A DNA stretch of 24,926 nucleotides from Collodictyon triciliatum. Taxonomy: Eukaryota > CRuMs. Numbering within the stretch: position 1 is the stretch's first letter; the number at the start of each line of letters is the position of its first letter. The notes beneath the pieces are model-generated. The model ran no database searches, was not told where the DNA came from, and saw only the letters and a program-made list of their open reading frames with translations. The translations under genes were made by a program, and so were the position numbers. This document shows, piece by piece, positions 1 to 9,793 of the stretch. The stretch is from the NCBI GenBank assembly GCA_043381765.1, contig JBHJMP010001063.1, forward strand, positions 1-24,926, in the 5' to 3' direction.

Positions 1-3000
1 GACGAGGCCACGCTTTTGGAAGAGTTGCAAAAAATCACCGGGGTCGCCAACATTGCTGCTTTACGAAAAAGCACGTCACTTTATATTTCTTCCAAAAATC
101 TGGTGTATGTTCCTCTCGGTGTATTCTTGTTGGATCTGTTGAAAACTTTGTCCGTTTTTTCCAACAAGCTTTCGTCGCTGCCACCAGAAATATCGCGCTT
201 GACCTGTCTCGTAGATTTTCAAGTTTCTTTCAACAAGCTGTCGACACTACCACAGGAAATATTTCATTTGACTGGTCTCTTAGAAATTGATGCTTCTTAT
301 AATGAGCTTTCATCTCTGCCCTCAGAGATATCACACTTAAATTATCTCATGGCACTTAATATCTCTTCAAACAAGCTTTCGTCGCTGCCACCAGAAATAT
401 CGTGCTTTACTCGTATCACACGCCTGGAAATGTGCAACAATCAGGTTTTTATTTAAATTAAACTTTACTTATACTCATACTTATGAATCACTAAAGAAAA
501 GGATAAACTCTTTATTTAACATATAGATCGAAGAGCTTCCACCACAAACTACAGCTCTTGTAAGTCTGAGGGAACTCTCCATCAAAGGTGGCTACAATAC
601 ACAAACTATAAAAAGAGCACCTCGTGGAATTACAAATCTTCCATTATGGGATAACACAACCCACAAGGACCATTCATGCATACTCACTCTGGAGCTTTAC
701 GAAGTTCCGGTATATCTCCATTATGCTTCTAATGATATGTAAATGAATATAAACGTCTTTTCGCCCAAAGCCATTGAAAATGATACATTAGGAGGATGAT
801 ATGATGATGATGGAATGGATTGCAGATGCGAAGGAGATACGCTTCCAATCGCTCAATTTTTACGGCATGGGCATCTCCATTCTACCCAAAAACTTATCAC
901 AGTTGACGAACATCACATATCTCAACATCAGCTGCAATAAGGTATAGCCATCTATCTTTGAATCGAATAAAGAAAAAAAAAGGTATAACCATTTATAAAG
1001 CCCCTATTCCGAGAACAGTAATTTGATTGAAAAGAAAAGAGAGCATAACAATTCACCAAGTATCCTTGGCTTCGTATATGAGTTCATAGTCATCCCTCTT
1101 GTGCCAATTCATGATTTTTTCGTATGACTGTACAGTTTTCCTCGCTACCCGACCTACGAGCAATGAAGAATCTGAGAAAGTTGGATGTGAGACAAAACGC
1201 ATTCCCACCTCATATTCAACAATTTTTAGACTCTATTGACCTGGTCAATAGCGAGGAAATCAGCATAACAGGCCGTGAAATTAAACAAGTACCAGAAGAG
1301 ATGCTTCTCTTGCCCATCAAACCAAAGCGACTCAACATTTCCGAAAATTATGTTCGTACTACATTTTGCATTTCTTTTACAAAAGAAGAGTTCTATCCTT
1401 GTCCTATCTAATGGATAATTATCGACACCCATTCTAATTGATGTTTAAAAAAACGTTAGATATCGTCGCTTCCTACAAACGTGTCGCACCTATCTAGCAT
1501 CACATATCTCAACATCAGCCGCAATAAGGTATTCAACGACTCGAAGGAATCCCATATTTGGAACAAAGTTAACTCTTTCAATACTCAGAATTTTAGATAA
1601 CATACATGTACGTTATTATAGTTCAACCTATTTCCCGCATCTATATGCACATTGACTCTAATCGAGTCTCTCAATATTTCAAACAACCAGGTTTCTTTAG
1701 AACTTTTTTAAGTACATTGAACTGGAAATATTGTGTGCCATATATTGTTCCTCTTATTTGATTGTAGTCTAACATGTTATTTAAACCCAGATTTCGCAGA
1801 TTCCGGATGCCATCGCAAATCTTGTCAATATCCACAGATTCGATATATCTAACAACCAGGTCTTTTTTTTATGTTTTAATATGTTTTTGACCTTCTCTTA
1901 AAAATATAATAAGAGTTTGCTCACCTGTTCGATGCATAGATTCAAAAATTGCCCAGAATTATTGGAGCTTTAAAGAGCGTGCGAAGTGGGCTGATTGTGC
2001 AAGGAAATCCCATCAAGAATGTACAAGGAAATGTCATCCGAAATGGATCTGAAGCTGTATTTGATTTCCTAGCAAACTCTATGAGTGGGCTCGTACGATG
2101 GACTCAAGGGAGGCTCCTTTTACTTGGTGAAGGAGAAACCGGGAAAACCACCCTCATCAAATCAATAACTCAAAAATTGGTCTCTTTCAAGAACACCACA
2201 GACCAGAAGCAAGAGCGAACCGATGGTATAGCGCATGTCGATATTGATGAATTAATCATGGATACACCCTCAAAAACTAAGATGGCCATACGAATCTGGG
2301 ACTTTGGGGGACAGGAAGAGTTCCAAGTAACACACCCGTTCTTTTTGTCATCAGGTGCTCTCGTTTTAATCCTTTACAGACTTGACAGAAACAAAAATGA
2401 GAACAACCTCGGACGCTGGGTCAAAATGCTTGACGACTTTGCGCCTGGTTCAAAAATTATAATTGCTGGGACTCACCAGGACAATCAGAATCCGACTTGC
2501 AAAAAAGAGATGCACAAAGAAATCGAACGAATAAAAAAGGATAACGCACAGAAATTGGATGAAAAGGCTCAACACATCTTTATTCACACAAACTTGAGGG
2601 TTAGCAACAAAAGCGGTGAAAAAATCTCTGATTTGAAGGATGAAATATACAAAGGAATGATGAGACTAGACAATATGAACAAGGACGTTCCAAAAACATA
2701 TATTGGACTGAAAGACTATCTGGATTCAAAAAGCCAAATTTTAAAGTATGAAAGAATCCAAGACACATACAGTTTTGCCGAGAAGCAGTTGGGAATGGAC
2801 AGAAATGGATGTGAAAGTGCTCTCAAATTTCTTCACGACCTTGGCTCCATCGTTTGGTATTCATCACTTGAAAGTGTCAAGGATATTATTTTTTTGGACC
2901 CGCTATTTCTCATCAACATTTTCCGCTGTGTTTTCAGCTTCAAAGGAATCGGGAAGGGTACAAGCGGCATCATTTTGTTGAGTAAGCTAAAAGACCAAAT

Positions 3001-6000
3001 CAAACAAGAACTGAAATCCGAATTAGATGAACAAGTGTTCAATACAATTTTCCGAATTTTTGACCATTTTGGCCTTGGTATTCAATTTAACAGAGAATGC
3101 ATCGCCTTTCCCTCGCTAATGGAAGATTGTAGCAACCTAAGGGCGTTATGGAATGAAAAAGCAGAGTCGAACTGTATTGCTGAAACCTCTGTAGAAATAA
3201 TGACCAATGGTGAGGTCCAGCTCTCTGATAAAAGCAACGTCATCATACAAGCGCTTCGTTTAACAAAAGCGGGACAAACTGGAGTTCAGTATGAAGACCA
3301 ATTTTTCAGAGATATAGCGCTCATACACTTAAATGCTTCGTACAAAACAGGAACGGATGAAATTCAATTGGTTCCAGGAAATGGATTGATTATCTTGTAC
3401 CAAATCCACCAAAGAAATATAAAAGTCAATATTAGGAGATATGAAAATGAGGTTGATGAAAGTGATACAATCGTCAGGATTTTTGACATTCTTTGCACCT
3501 TTATCAAACAAATATCATCAATTCGACCAAATTTTATTGAAGAGTATCGTTTTGAATGCCCTGAATGCCAGCGTCAAGGTTCAGATGGTTATATGCGAAC
3601 TTCATTCAAGATAGAAAACTCAGAATTGAAAATATGTACAAAGAGCCATCAACTGGAAGCGAGTGCAATAACGCAAGGGCGTGTCTATTTGGAGCAAGGT
3701 TTGTAAATAAGTGCATTAAAACTTGGTGTCACCAGAATGATAATGTACAAATTTGTATATGTATGTTATGTGCTACCATTGAAATATAACACATTGAATG
3801 TTTATTTTAGGAATTTCAAAGATATTTGCCTCTGTCATAAAAGGGAAAAGGAAAAGGAGGCCACAATCCGCTAAATCGATCTTTGAGCTGGATTCAATAA
3901 ACAAAGAGCTGAAAGGTCAATGGATTGATGAAAAGATAGAGCTTTTGGAGTATCTCGCAAAGGGTTCATTTGGGCGTGTTTATACAACATCATTTCAAAA
4001 GGAAAAAAAAGCTGTGGTGAAAATCCAAACAATCAAAGAAATGGATACGCAGACCGTCAGCCAGGTGATTCAATCGCTTATTTATGAAAGCAAGTATCTG
4101 CATGAATGTAAGGAGTGTGAAAATATTGTCAAGTTGTTTGGTGTGTATCGCAAAGATGACGATTTCTTTATGGTTATGGAGAATGCAGGCTTTTCTCTGA
4201 AATCTATGTTGGAGAAGAAAGGTATTAAACCAACGTTATCTCAAGTAATATCTTACACGGAGCAACTGTGCAAGGGTCTCATCTTTATGCATTCTAAAAA
4301 CCTCTACCATGAAGATTTGAAGGCTGACAACGTTATGATAATGGACGAAACCATAAAAATTGTAGATTTTGGAATAATAAGCCATCGAAGCGTTGAGGAA
4401 GTTGGTTCAAACTTACCTACAAAGTATGGTGATAATAAAGGCGGAACTACCAACTGGCAAGCACCAGAAATCCATGATATTGTTTCTACACCTCATTACG
4501 AAGACAACCCTGAAATTTATGGCGAATATGGGGTCAATGTGGGGCATCGAGGAGAACCAAGCAACGTGTATGCTTTGGGAATGCTCGTCTGGTACATGTT
4601 TTCTGGCATCGAGCCTTTTATGAATGAAAAAGAAACACAAGGATTTGTCATCAGAGGCTTACGTCCTGAAATACCGAATGAAGCCACTCCGAAGGAGTTG
4701 AATCATCTTATCAAAGCATGTTGGAGGCAAAACTATAAGCTTCGACCATCTCTGAGTCAAGTTTGTAAGTATATGGATGAATTGAAATCAAATGGGTCGA
4801 AGCTTTCTCGATTTGTGATGAACCATTTGCTTCCTATTAAATACGCTCCGTTGGCTGATATGTACCAGGGTGAATTTGTGGAGTGGCTTCGAGAGCATGG
4901 CTTTTCGAATTTGAGCGATAAGATTTCAAAGCAAACGACCTGGAAGAGATTTGTCGAAATTCAAGACATGCTGATTGAAAGTAAGATGATTGAGACCTAT
5001 CATATAACCCCGAATGACATAATTGCATTTTTGGGATTATCGAAAGAGGACGATGCTGGCAGCAGTTCCAAAGTTTCGAAGAAAAAGGTTGAGGAATTAT
5101 TTTATAACCCATTGGTAACCCATTTGCAGAAAAAGAAAGACGGATTGTCAAAAAGATTACTTGAAAAAGTGAAAGCCTTGCACCTTGATGGGAATATAAT
5201 ATCCAAGCTTGACAAACCAGATATCCGCGCGAACCACTCGGTTTCTGAACAGGAACTTTCGTTTGTATCCCGATTCATAGAAAACCAGACGCAGCCAAAT
5301 GATTCTGAACCTCCCAAACATGTATTAAGCACCAACATCCTTCAAGAATTGGAAGAAAGTCAATTTATGAATTTGCGATACATCCCTTACAATCATGGAA
5401 TCCAACACGCAACCACGTTGTGGATGGGTGATATGAAGCTCCCTCAGATTCCGAATTCCCTCAGTCACTTTGTAGAATTGATGAGACTCTACCTCCATTC
5501 GAACGAAGTAGTTTTGATTCAATTATGTTTCAAAAGCTGGCGATTTTATTCAGTTGTTAATTGCAGACTAACTCATGACCTGTTTACAGCTTACATCTTT
5601 CCCGAAGCCATGCCTTGCTCTCACAAAGTTAGTCTATCTGGACTTGTCAAAAAATAAGGTACATCACTCTTCTCTCTCCATTGTTTTCTATTTACCAATT
5701 TGTTTTAATATACATGTTCATCCTTATACGATGATGATAGCATTATAATTTGCATTTTGTATTATTAGGCTTTAATTTTCATCAAACTACCACGTATTTT
5801 TCACCCATGCTCATTCATTTAACATCACTACATGTCCAAATTATGTCTGATGGGCCTCATTCCATTCTGTACCACCGAAAACCAGCTATCGTCGCTGCCT
5901 CCAGAAATATCGAGCTTATCAATTCTCATGCACTTGGACATTCGAGATAACCCGGTTTGTTTGGATTATAGATCAAAATTATTGGAGATTAGTCAGCGGT

Positions 6001-6221
6001 ATTGACTGATTAGCGTTTCATCATTTCTGTAGATTAAAGAGCTTTCTGCCCAAATCACCTCTCTTGCTGCCCTCAGTTGTTTGCGTCTCCAGGGTGAAAG
6101 TGGACAATCAACCATAAAGGGGGCGCCCCGAGGTATCACCAACCTCCCATGTTGCAAGAATCCGAGCGATCCAGATCACGAGTTCATTAGCAAACTGGAG
6201 TTCTACGACCACGTAACATGA
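1..6221 (+). CDS. ROCO-family protein kinase (LRR-Roc-COR-kinase-LRR), 5' end outside window
   Basis: Inferred exons are 1-444, 527-709, 792-941, 1136-1351, 1460-1528, 1622-1690, 1791-1859, 1940-3698, 3811-5507, 5590-5658, 5886-5954 and 6033-6221. They join in frame into 1660 residues, open from base 1. In order the product has an LRR array (about 1-148), module X (149-209), more LRRs (210-400), Roc, COR, kinase, a region without a recognised domain, LRRs (about 1515-1598), a second module X, and a stop. The Roc domain shows the P-loop GEGETGKT (about 463-470), DFGGQ (521) and GTHQD (577). The kinase has the AVVK lysine, HED, DFG and APE motifs. ROCO proteins are GTP-regulated kinases in which Roc-COR dimerises and controls the kinase and the LRRs bind partners; that role is family knowledge. 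The X-to-LRR junction at 709/792 and the 3' end are the least certain parts. The C-terminal LRRs could instead begin a second tandem gene. Confidence 0.8.
163..402 (+). repeat. Perfect 33-bp LRR repeat at two places, 207 bp apart
   Basis: Positions 163-195 and 370-402 are identical over 33 bases, starting aacaagctttcgtcgctgcc. The spacing of 207 bases is three LRR units of 69. Identity at silent sites points to recent unit duplication or gene conversion in the LRR array. A close relative, differing at a few bases, is at 5886. Confidence 0.9.
527..709 (+). repeat. Module X, copy 1 (unnamed 61-residue block after an LRR)
   Basis: This is a phase-0 exon of 183 bases. It starts as an LRR (IEELPPQTTALVSLREL) and then departs from the LRR pattern into a block containing TIKRAPRGITNLP and ending LTLELYEVP. 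The second copy at 6033 shares the TIK.APRGITNLP core and the L-E-aromatic-Y ending. I do not recognise a named domain. It may be a capping or island insert within the solenoid. Confidence 0.7.
1460..1859 (+). repeat. Three single-LRR exons of 69 bases each
   Basis: The exons are 1460-1528, 1622-1690 and 1791-1859. Each is exactly 69 bases, starts and ends in phase 0, and encodes one 23-residue leucine-rich repeat ending in Asn-Lys or Asn-Gln (NISRNK, NISNNQ, DISNNQ). Every intron falls right after the conserved LRR asparagine turn, so each exon is a complete, frame-neutral repeat unit. The separating introns are 93, 100 and 80 bases counting the one that follows. Confidence 0.85.
2096..3698 (+). 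other. Roc GTPase and COR domains within the ROCO gene
   Basis: One long exon carries both domains. Roc contains the P-loop at 2126-2149, the G3 motif DFGGQEEF from 2300, the G4-type motif GTHQD from 2468, and a G5-like VSNKSGEK stretch. COR follows, with the typical LHDLGSIVWYSS and IIFLDPLFLINIF blocks. Its end carries CPEC followed about 30 residues later by CTKSH, which looks like a small metal-binding ribbon; related COR domains show a similar Cys/His set. Every GTP-binding motif I can check is intact, so the domain should bind nucleotide. The donor at 3699 splits a Gly codon after its first base and joins 3811 in frame. Confidence 0.88.
3936..4782 (+). other. Protein kinase domain of the ROCO gene, non-RD type (HED)
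   Basis: The domain starts with a glycine loop read as AKGSFGRVY, so the first glycine is replaced by Ala. The ATP-anchoring Lys is in AVVKI and an alpha-C Glu is in LIYESKYL. The catalytic loop is YHEDLKADN at 4305-4331, the metal-binding motif is DFG at 4365-4373, and the P+1 region is NWQAPE. The catalytic Asp and Asn and the DFG Asp are present, so the domain is probably active. The Arg of the usual HRD motif is Glu. Kinases lacking that Arg usually do not depend on activation-loop phosphorylation in the classical way. The ending CWRQNYKLRPS matches the conserved subdomain XI Arg. Confidence 0.9.
5590..5954 (+). repeat. Two further 69-base LRR exons, after the kinase
   Basis: Exons 5590-5658 (ending LDLSKNK) and 5886-5954 (ending LDIRDNP) have the same length, phase and cut point as the LRR exons upstream of Roc. 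The second carries LSSLPPEIS, identical to units in the first exon of the window. This places LRRs on the C-terminal side of the kinase, where ROCO proteins do not usually have them. Confidence 0.8.
6033..6212 (+). repeat. Module X, copy 2 (60 residues)
   Basis: It starts IKELSAQITSLAAL, continues with the core TIKGAPRGITNLP and ends LEFYDH. It aligns with copy 1 almost without gaps. After it the frame reads Val-Thr-stop (6219-6221). Alternatively, GTAACA at 6213 could be a splice donor to exons I cannot find downstream. Confidence 0.7.
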
Positions 6222-6965
6222 TTTAACACATTTCTCCCTCGCACTATGGCTCATCTAAGACATTTTCGCTTTCACACAGAGGAATATGCAAGAAAAATAC
6301 TTTAATTATTTGTACTCTAAACCAAGCAGCAGTAACATGCAACTGAACTCTTATCTCTGGGCTTGATTGGGTGGACGGGTGAGACGCCAGGTGGTTGTGT
6401 GGCTTCGACGCAGACTCGATTATTTTGCTTTTCCGTTTGTTGCTTCTCGAAATATCAAAGGCGTTGTTTAGTTCATCGCATGTATGGTGGAGCTGATGCA
6501 ACCGCGCTGTGTGCTCCACTCGCATCCTGGTTGTCTTTTTTGCTTCGCCGACAAGGCGACGCACCCGTCTCATCATTTTATCGCTCTTTCCTCTCCTCTC
6601 GTCTTGATTCCATTTCTTTTCGGGGTTTTTTAAACCAGGCTTTTTCCCGACACCAAAAATCAGTCTTCCCGCTCACACCCATAAGCCAGAATAAAGACAA
6701 CCAGCATTTGTGATGACAGCCATTCCCGAACGTCACATGAGTATCAACCACGCTGTACGAGACTTGAAAATACCTCTGTTCGTTGTCTGATGTGTGTTAT
6801 TCTAGTCTATTTTTTTTTATTTTTTTTAAGGTTTGCTTTATTTTACACACATAATTTCCACGACAAGGAGAAAAGAAAAAGGTAGACAAAGAAGCGAGAC
6901 AAAGAAGCCCCCACCCTCTGCGCGATAGTCCTGAACGAGACAACCAAACAGACAAGGCCGTGTCG
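6222..6965. other. Spacer between the ROCO and UBAC1-like genes, no gene seen
   Basis: There are no LRR-like exons, no recognisable protein and no RNA gene here. Composition shifts from AT-rich to mixed, with pyrimidine-rich stretches near 6580-6640 and T-runs at 6811-6830. It probably holds the 3' end of the ROCO transcript and the promoter and 5' UTR of the next gene. Open frames in this region have no domain similarity I can see. Confidence 0.5.
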
Positions 6966-9625
6966 ATGGAGGAACCCAAGTGCACAGACGTCTTTGTGAG
7001 AATCCGCACAACCGACGGCCTCGAAACCCAAGTCGCCTGCAAGCCGCACACAGCGTAATGCCGCCAAAGCACACGAGCGTCTGCCCAGAAAAGCTCCACA
7101 CACTCCTCTATTCCCCACTGCCCAAACTACATGTTCCCTCACCCGCGCTCACCGGCTTTGCTTTACTCTAGCCTGGGCCAAGTTCTTCAGACTTGGAGCC
7201 CAACGACAGGCACTTCCGGTCGCTCGTACAATGTCCTGCTGCGCGGCAAACGTCTGTCGCTCGAGACAAAGGTCGCGGACCTTCTGCTGCGTTCGCACGG
7301 TATTCACAAACATCTGTCCACACATCCAACAAAGCCCGACTGACTCCCGATGCTGACTGTGCCCGCGCTGCTCTATCTCGCTTGCAGAGTTTCTCACCGC
7401 GTGCCCCGTTCTTGCAAAGAAGCCCGTCTCCCCGGAATCCTTCCCACGCATCACGCAGACGCTCATCAACGAGCAGACGCGCAATCTCGTCACCGAGCAG
7501 GAGGCTGAAAGCCCCAACGCCCTGGACCTCCTGCGCATCATAGCCGAGCTCGAAGAGAAGCAGCTTCTCCTCCTGCAGGCCAAGGAGCAAATCCGCCGCT
7601 TGTATGAAGCATCNNNNNNNNNNNNNNNNNNNNNNNNNNNNNNNNNNNNNNNNNNNNNNNNNNNNNNNNNNNNNNNNNNNNNNNNNNNNNNNNNNNNNNN
7701 NNNNNNNNNNNNNNNNNNNNNNNNNNNNNNNNNNNNNNNNNNNNNNNNNNNNNNNNNNNNNNNNNNNNNNNNNNNNNNNNNNNNNNNNNNNNNNNNNNNN
7801 NNNNNNNNNNNNNNNNNNNNNNNNNNNNNNNNNNNNNNNNNNNNNNNNNNNNNNNNNNNNNNNNNNNNNNNNNNNNNNNNNNNNNNNNNNNNNNNNNNNN
7901 NNNNNNNNNNNNNNNNNNNNNNNNNNNNNNNNNNNNNNNNNNNNNNNNNNNNNNNNNNNNNNNNNNNNNNNNNNNNNNNNNNNNNNNNNNNNNNNNNNNN
8001 NNNNNNNNNNNNNNNAATGCAAATGTGCCATACATAATATTTCTAAATGTAATCTATGAATTTACCATTGTCATGTAACCCGAGACAAACAAAGTTGTTT
8101 TTTCTCCCTTCTTTTCTTGAAGGCACTGGTTTGTGTCGCTTTTTTCTTCAATTTTGTCCTTATCAATATAAACATTTCCATTTGTAGGCTGAGTATACCA
8201 AAGGCTATAGAGCGGCTTCTCTCCTTTGGTGATGATGAATTATTCTCCATTCCTTTCACAGAGGATGAATTGAGCCGACTGCGCGAATGCTTCTTGCGAA
8301 TTGGCCCCATTCCATTTGTGAGTGTGAAAAATGGGCAATATATGAAAAAAAAAACACATTTTTTTTAGTCAAGAGATATCAGCAACCACAATCATCGGGG
8401 ACGTAGCCTTGAAATTTTGTTTGCTTTTTATGCAACTCTTTTTTTTTTCTTTTTTTTTCCTAGCATGTTCATGTCTTGTCAAAGCTTGGGTATCCTGAGG
8501 TTGACTGTGTGGATGCACTGAGGACGACCCTTGGAGATTTCCACGCCGCCAGAAGAATATTACAACAGCGGGTATCTTCTGTTCATGTGATTTAGCAAGT
8601 GGCCTGTTTAAAGGGGGTTATGTCTCCTCGTGTGCTTACATATCAATGAATAAATGTGTTTATTTCCTACAGTTTCTCTTTCGGATAATAACCAACATTT
8701 TTTTCATGAAAAAAACAATCACATGAAGACATTTTCATTATTATCACTATCACAATTGACATCTTGTAATTCATTTTAAACTGAGCTATATACGAAGTTG
8801 GTGATGATTTGTTTTTTTTTGTTTTTTTTTTTGGAGGCCACATAATACACCCCTGTGCAAACTGTAATTAATCTACTGTTCAGGGGGCTGAGTCCTATTC
8901 ACACACCTCGAACTCTGAGGGGGTTTCAACAGCAACACAAACAACCAACGATGATGGAGAGGAAGAGGAAGCTTCCAATCGAATCCCAAGTGCTCTTTCT
9001 ATAGCCCAGGGTTTATTCTTGCGGCCAGATATTCAGCAAAGATTATGCGAAGATAGTGAATTCAGGGGTATGCTCTTTGTTCTCTTTCCTTTCTTTCTTT
9101 TTTTATTTTGTGCCAGTGTCTTTGTTTGTTGGATTGTTAATATATATCGTCTCTGATTGTTGCGCCGATGTCAGGAGAAGAATACAATCCAAGAGATAGC
9201 ATATTTTTCTTTTCCTTTTCTATTATGGCCAGATTTCTCTCTTTGCATTGTTTGTGCCCCTGGGGTATACGCACAATTCTATTATCTAATATGCGTTGCG
9301 AATTCGGTTTATTCAAACAGGGGCACTGGAATCAATTGTTCTCGACCCGTCCAGATTACCCGAGCACATCCAACGCGTTTGTTTTCTATTATTATGATTA
9401 TTATATTTTTTAAAAAAACTATTATTATTATATCATTATCATTAACAAGCTTGCGAGAGGGATATGCACAGAAGAAATAATCTCGAATGGAGCTGGAATG
9501 ACCAGTTGGCTCCTGGTAACCACCTCCGACTCAATTTTCTTTCATCTTCTCAGAACCCGGCTGTTCGTGAGATTGTGCAGGAAATAATAGAAGCGTCAAC
9601 AAGCCAGACAGAGCATCTTCCTTAG
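6966..9625 (+). CDS. UBL-UBA protein resembling UBAC1 (KPC2), interrupted by an assembly gap
   Basis: Exons visible before the gap are 6966-7054, 7172-7299 and 7388-7613; after it they are 8188-8317, 8464-8571, 8884-9067, 9321-9376 and 9554-9625. All visible junctions agree in phase. The N-terminus is ubiquitin-like (VFVRIRTTDGLETQV, then YNVLLRGKRLSLETK). A Leu-rich helix follows (LRIIAELEEKQLLLLQAKEQ). After the gap comes a UBA-like block (LSKLGYPEVDCVDALRTTLG, then AARRILQQR), an acidic linker (DDGEEEEA), and a C-terminal STI1-like segment (ALESIVLDPSRLPEHIQRNP). This order matches UBAC1, the adaptor subunit of the KPC ubiquitin ligase that delivers ubiquitylated clients to the proteasome. 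UBAC1 has two UBA domains; a first one could lie in the gap. Other UBL-UBA shuttles such as RAD23, ubiquilin or NUB1 are alternatives. Confidence 0.62.
7614..8015. other. Assembly gap (402 N)
   Basis: This is a run of undetermined bases inside the UBAC1-like gene. The coding frame enters at 7613 in the third exon. The sequence after the gap (8016-8187) reads as intron up to the acceptor at 8187, whose exon begins with the last base of a codon. The missing piece should therefore contain the rest of exon 3, possibly further exons, and a donor in phase 2. Confidence 0.99.
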
Positions 9626-9681
9626 CCGCACACACAATTTAACGAGAGTACATAATGCCCACAGAAGAAAGAGAAAGGAAT

Positions 9682-9687
9682 AATAAA
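9682..9687 (+). terminator. AATAAA polyadenylation signal of the UBAC1-like gene
   Basis: A canonical AATAAA lies 57 bases after the stop codon at 9623-9625, just before the CA repeat. Position and spacing fit a cleavage and polyadenylation signal. Confidence 0.6.
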
Positions 9688-9703
9688 AGCAGCGATTAAC
9701 AAA

Positions 9704-9704
<1 letters not shown>

Positions 9705-9791
<87 letters not shown>
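9705..9791. repeat. (CA)n microsatellite, about 43 units
   Basis: An uninterrupted run of CA dinucleotides occupies 87 bases between the convergent 3' ends of the UBAC1-like and GT8 genes, followed by a short CGAA run. It is non-coding. The open frame through it on the minus strand is only poly-Cys-Val. Confidence 0.98.

Positions 9792-9793
<2 letters not shown>

Noticed and set aside
1949-1951. Translation start of a separate Roc-COR-kinase protein at a TTG
   Set aside because: The exon opens at 1940 after a clear acceptor and continues the LRR frame from the previous exon. A TTG start is not needed in a eukaryotic gene.
6244-6713. Overlapping open frames of 110 and 116 residues between the ROCO and UBAC1-like genes
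   Set aside because: Both have low-complexity, unconserved-looking composition, no recognisable motif, and antisense overlap with each other.
7600-8059. Open frames spanning the N run
   Set aside because: They are artefacts of undetermined bases and carry no sequence evidence.
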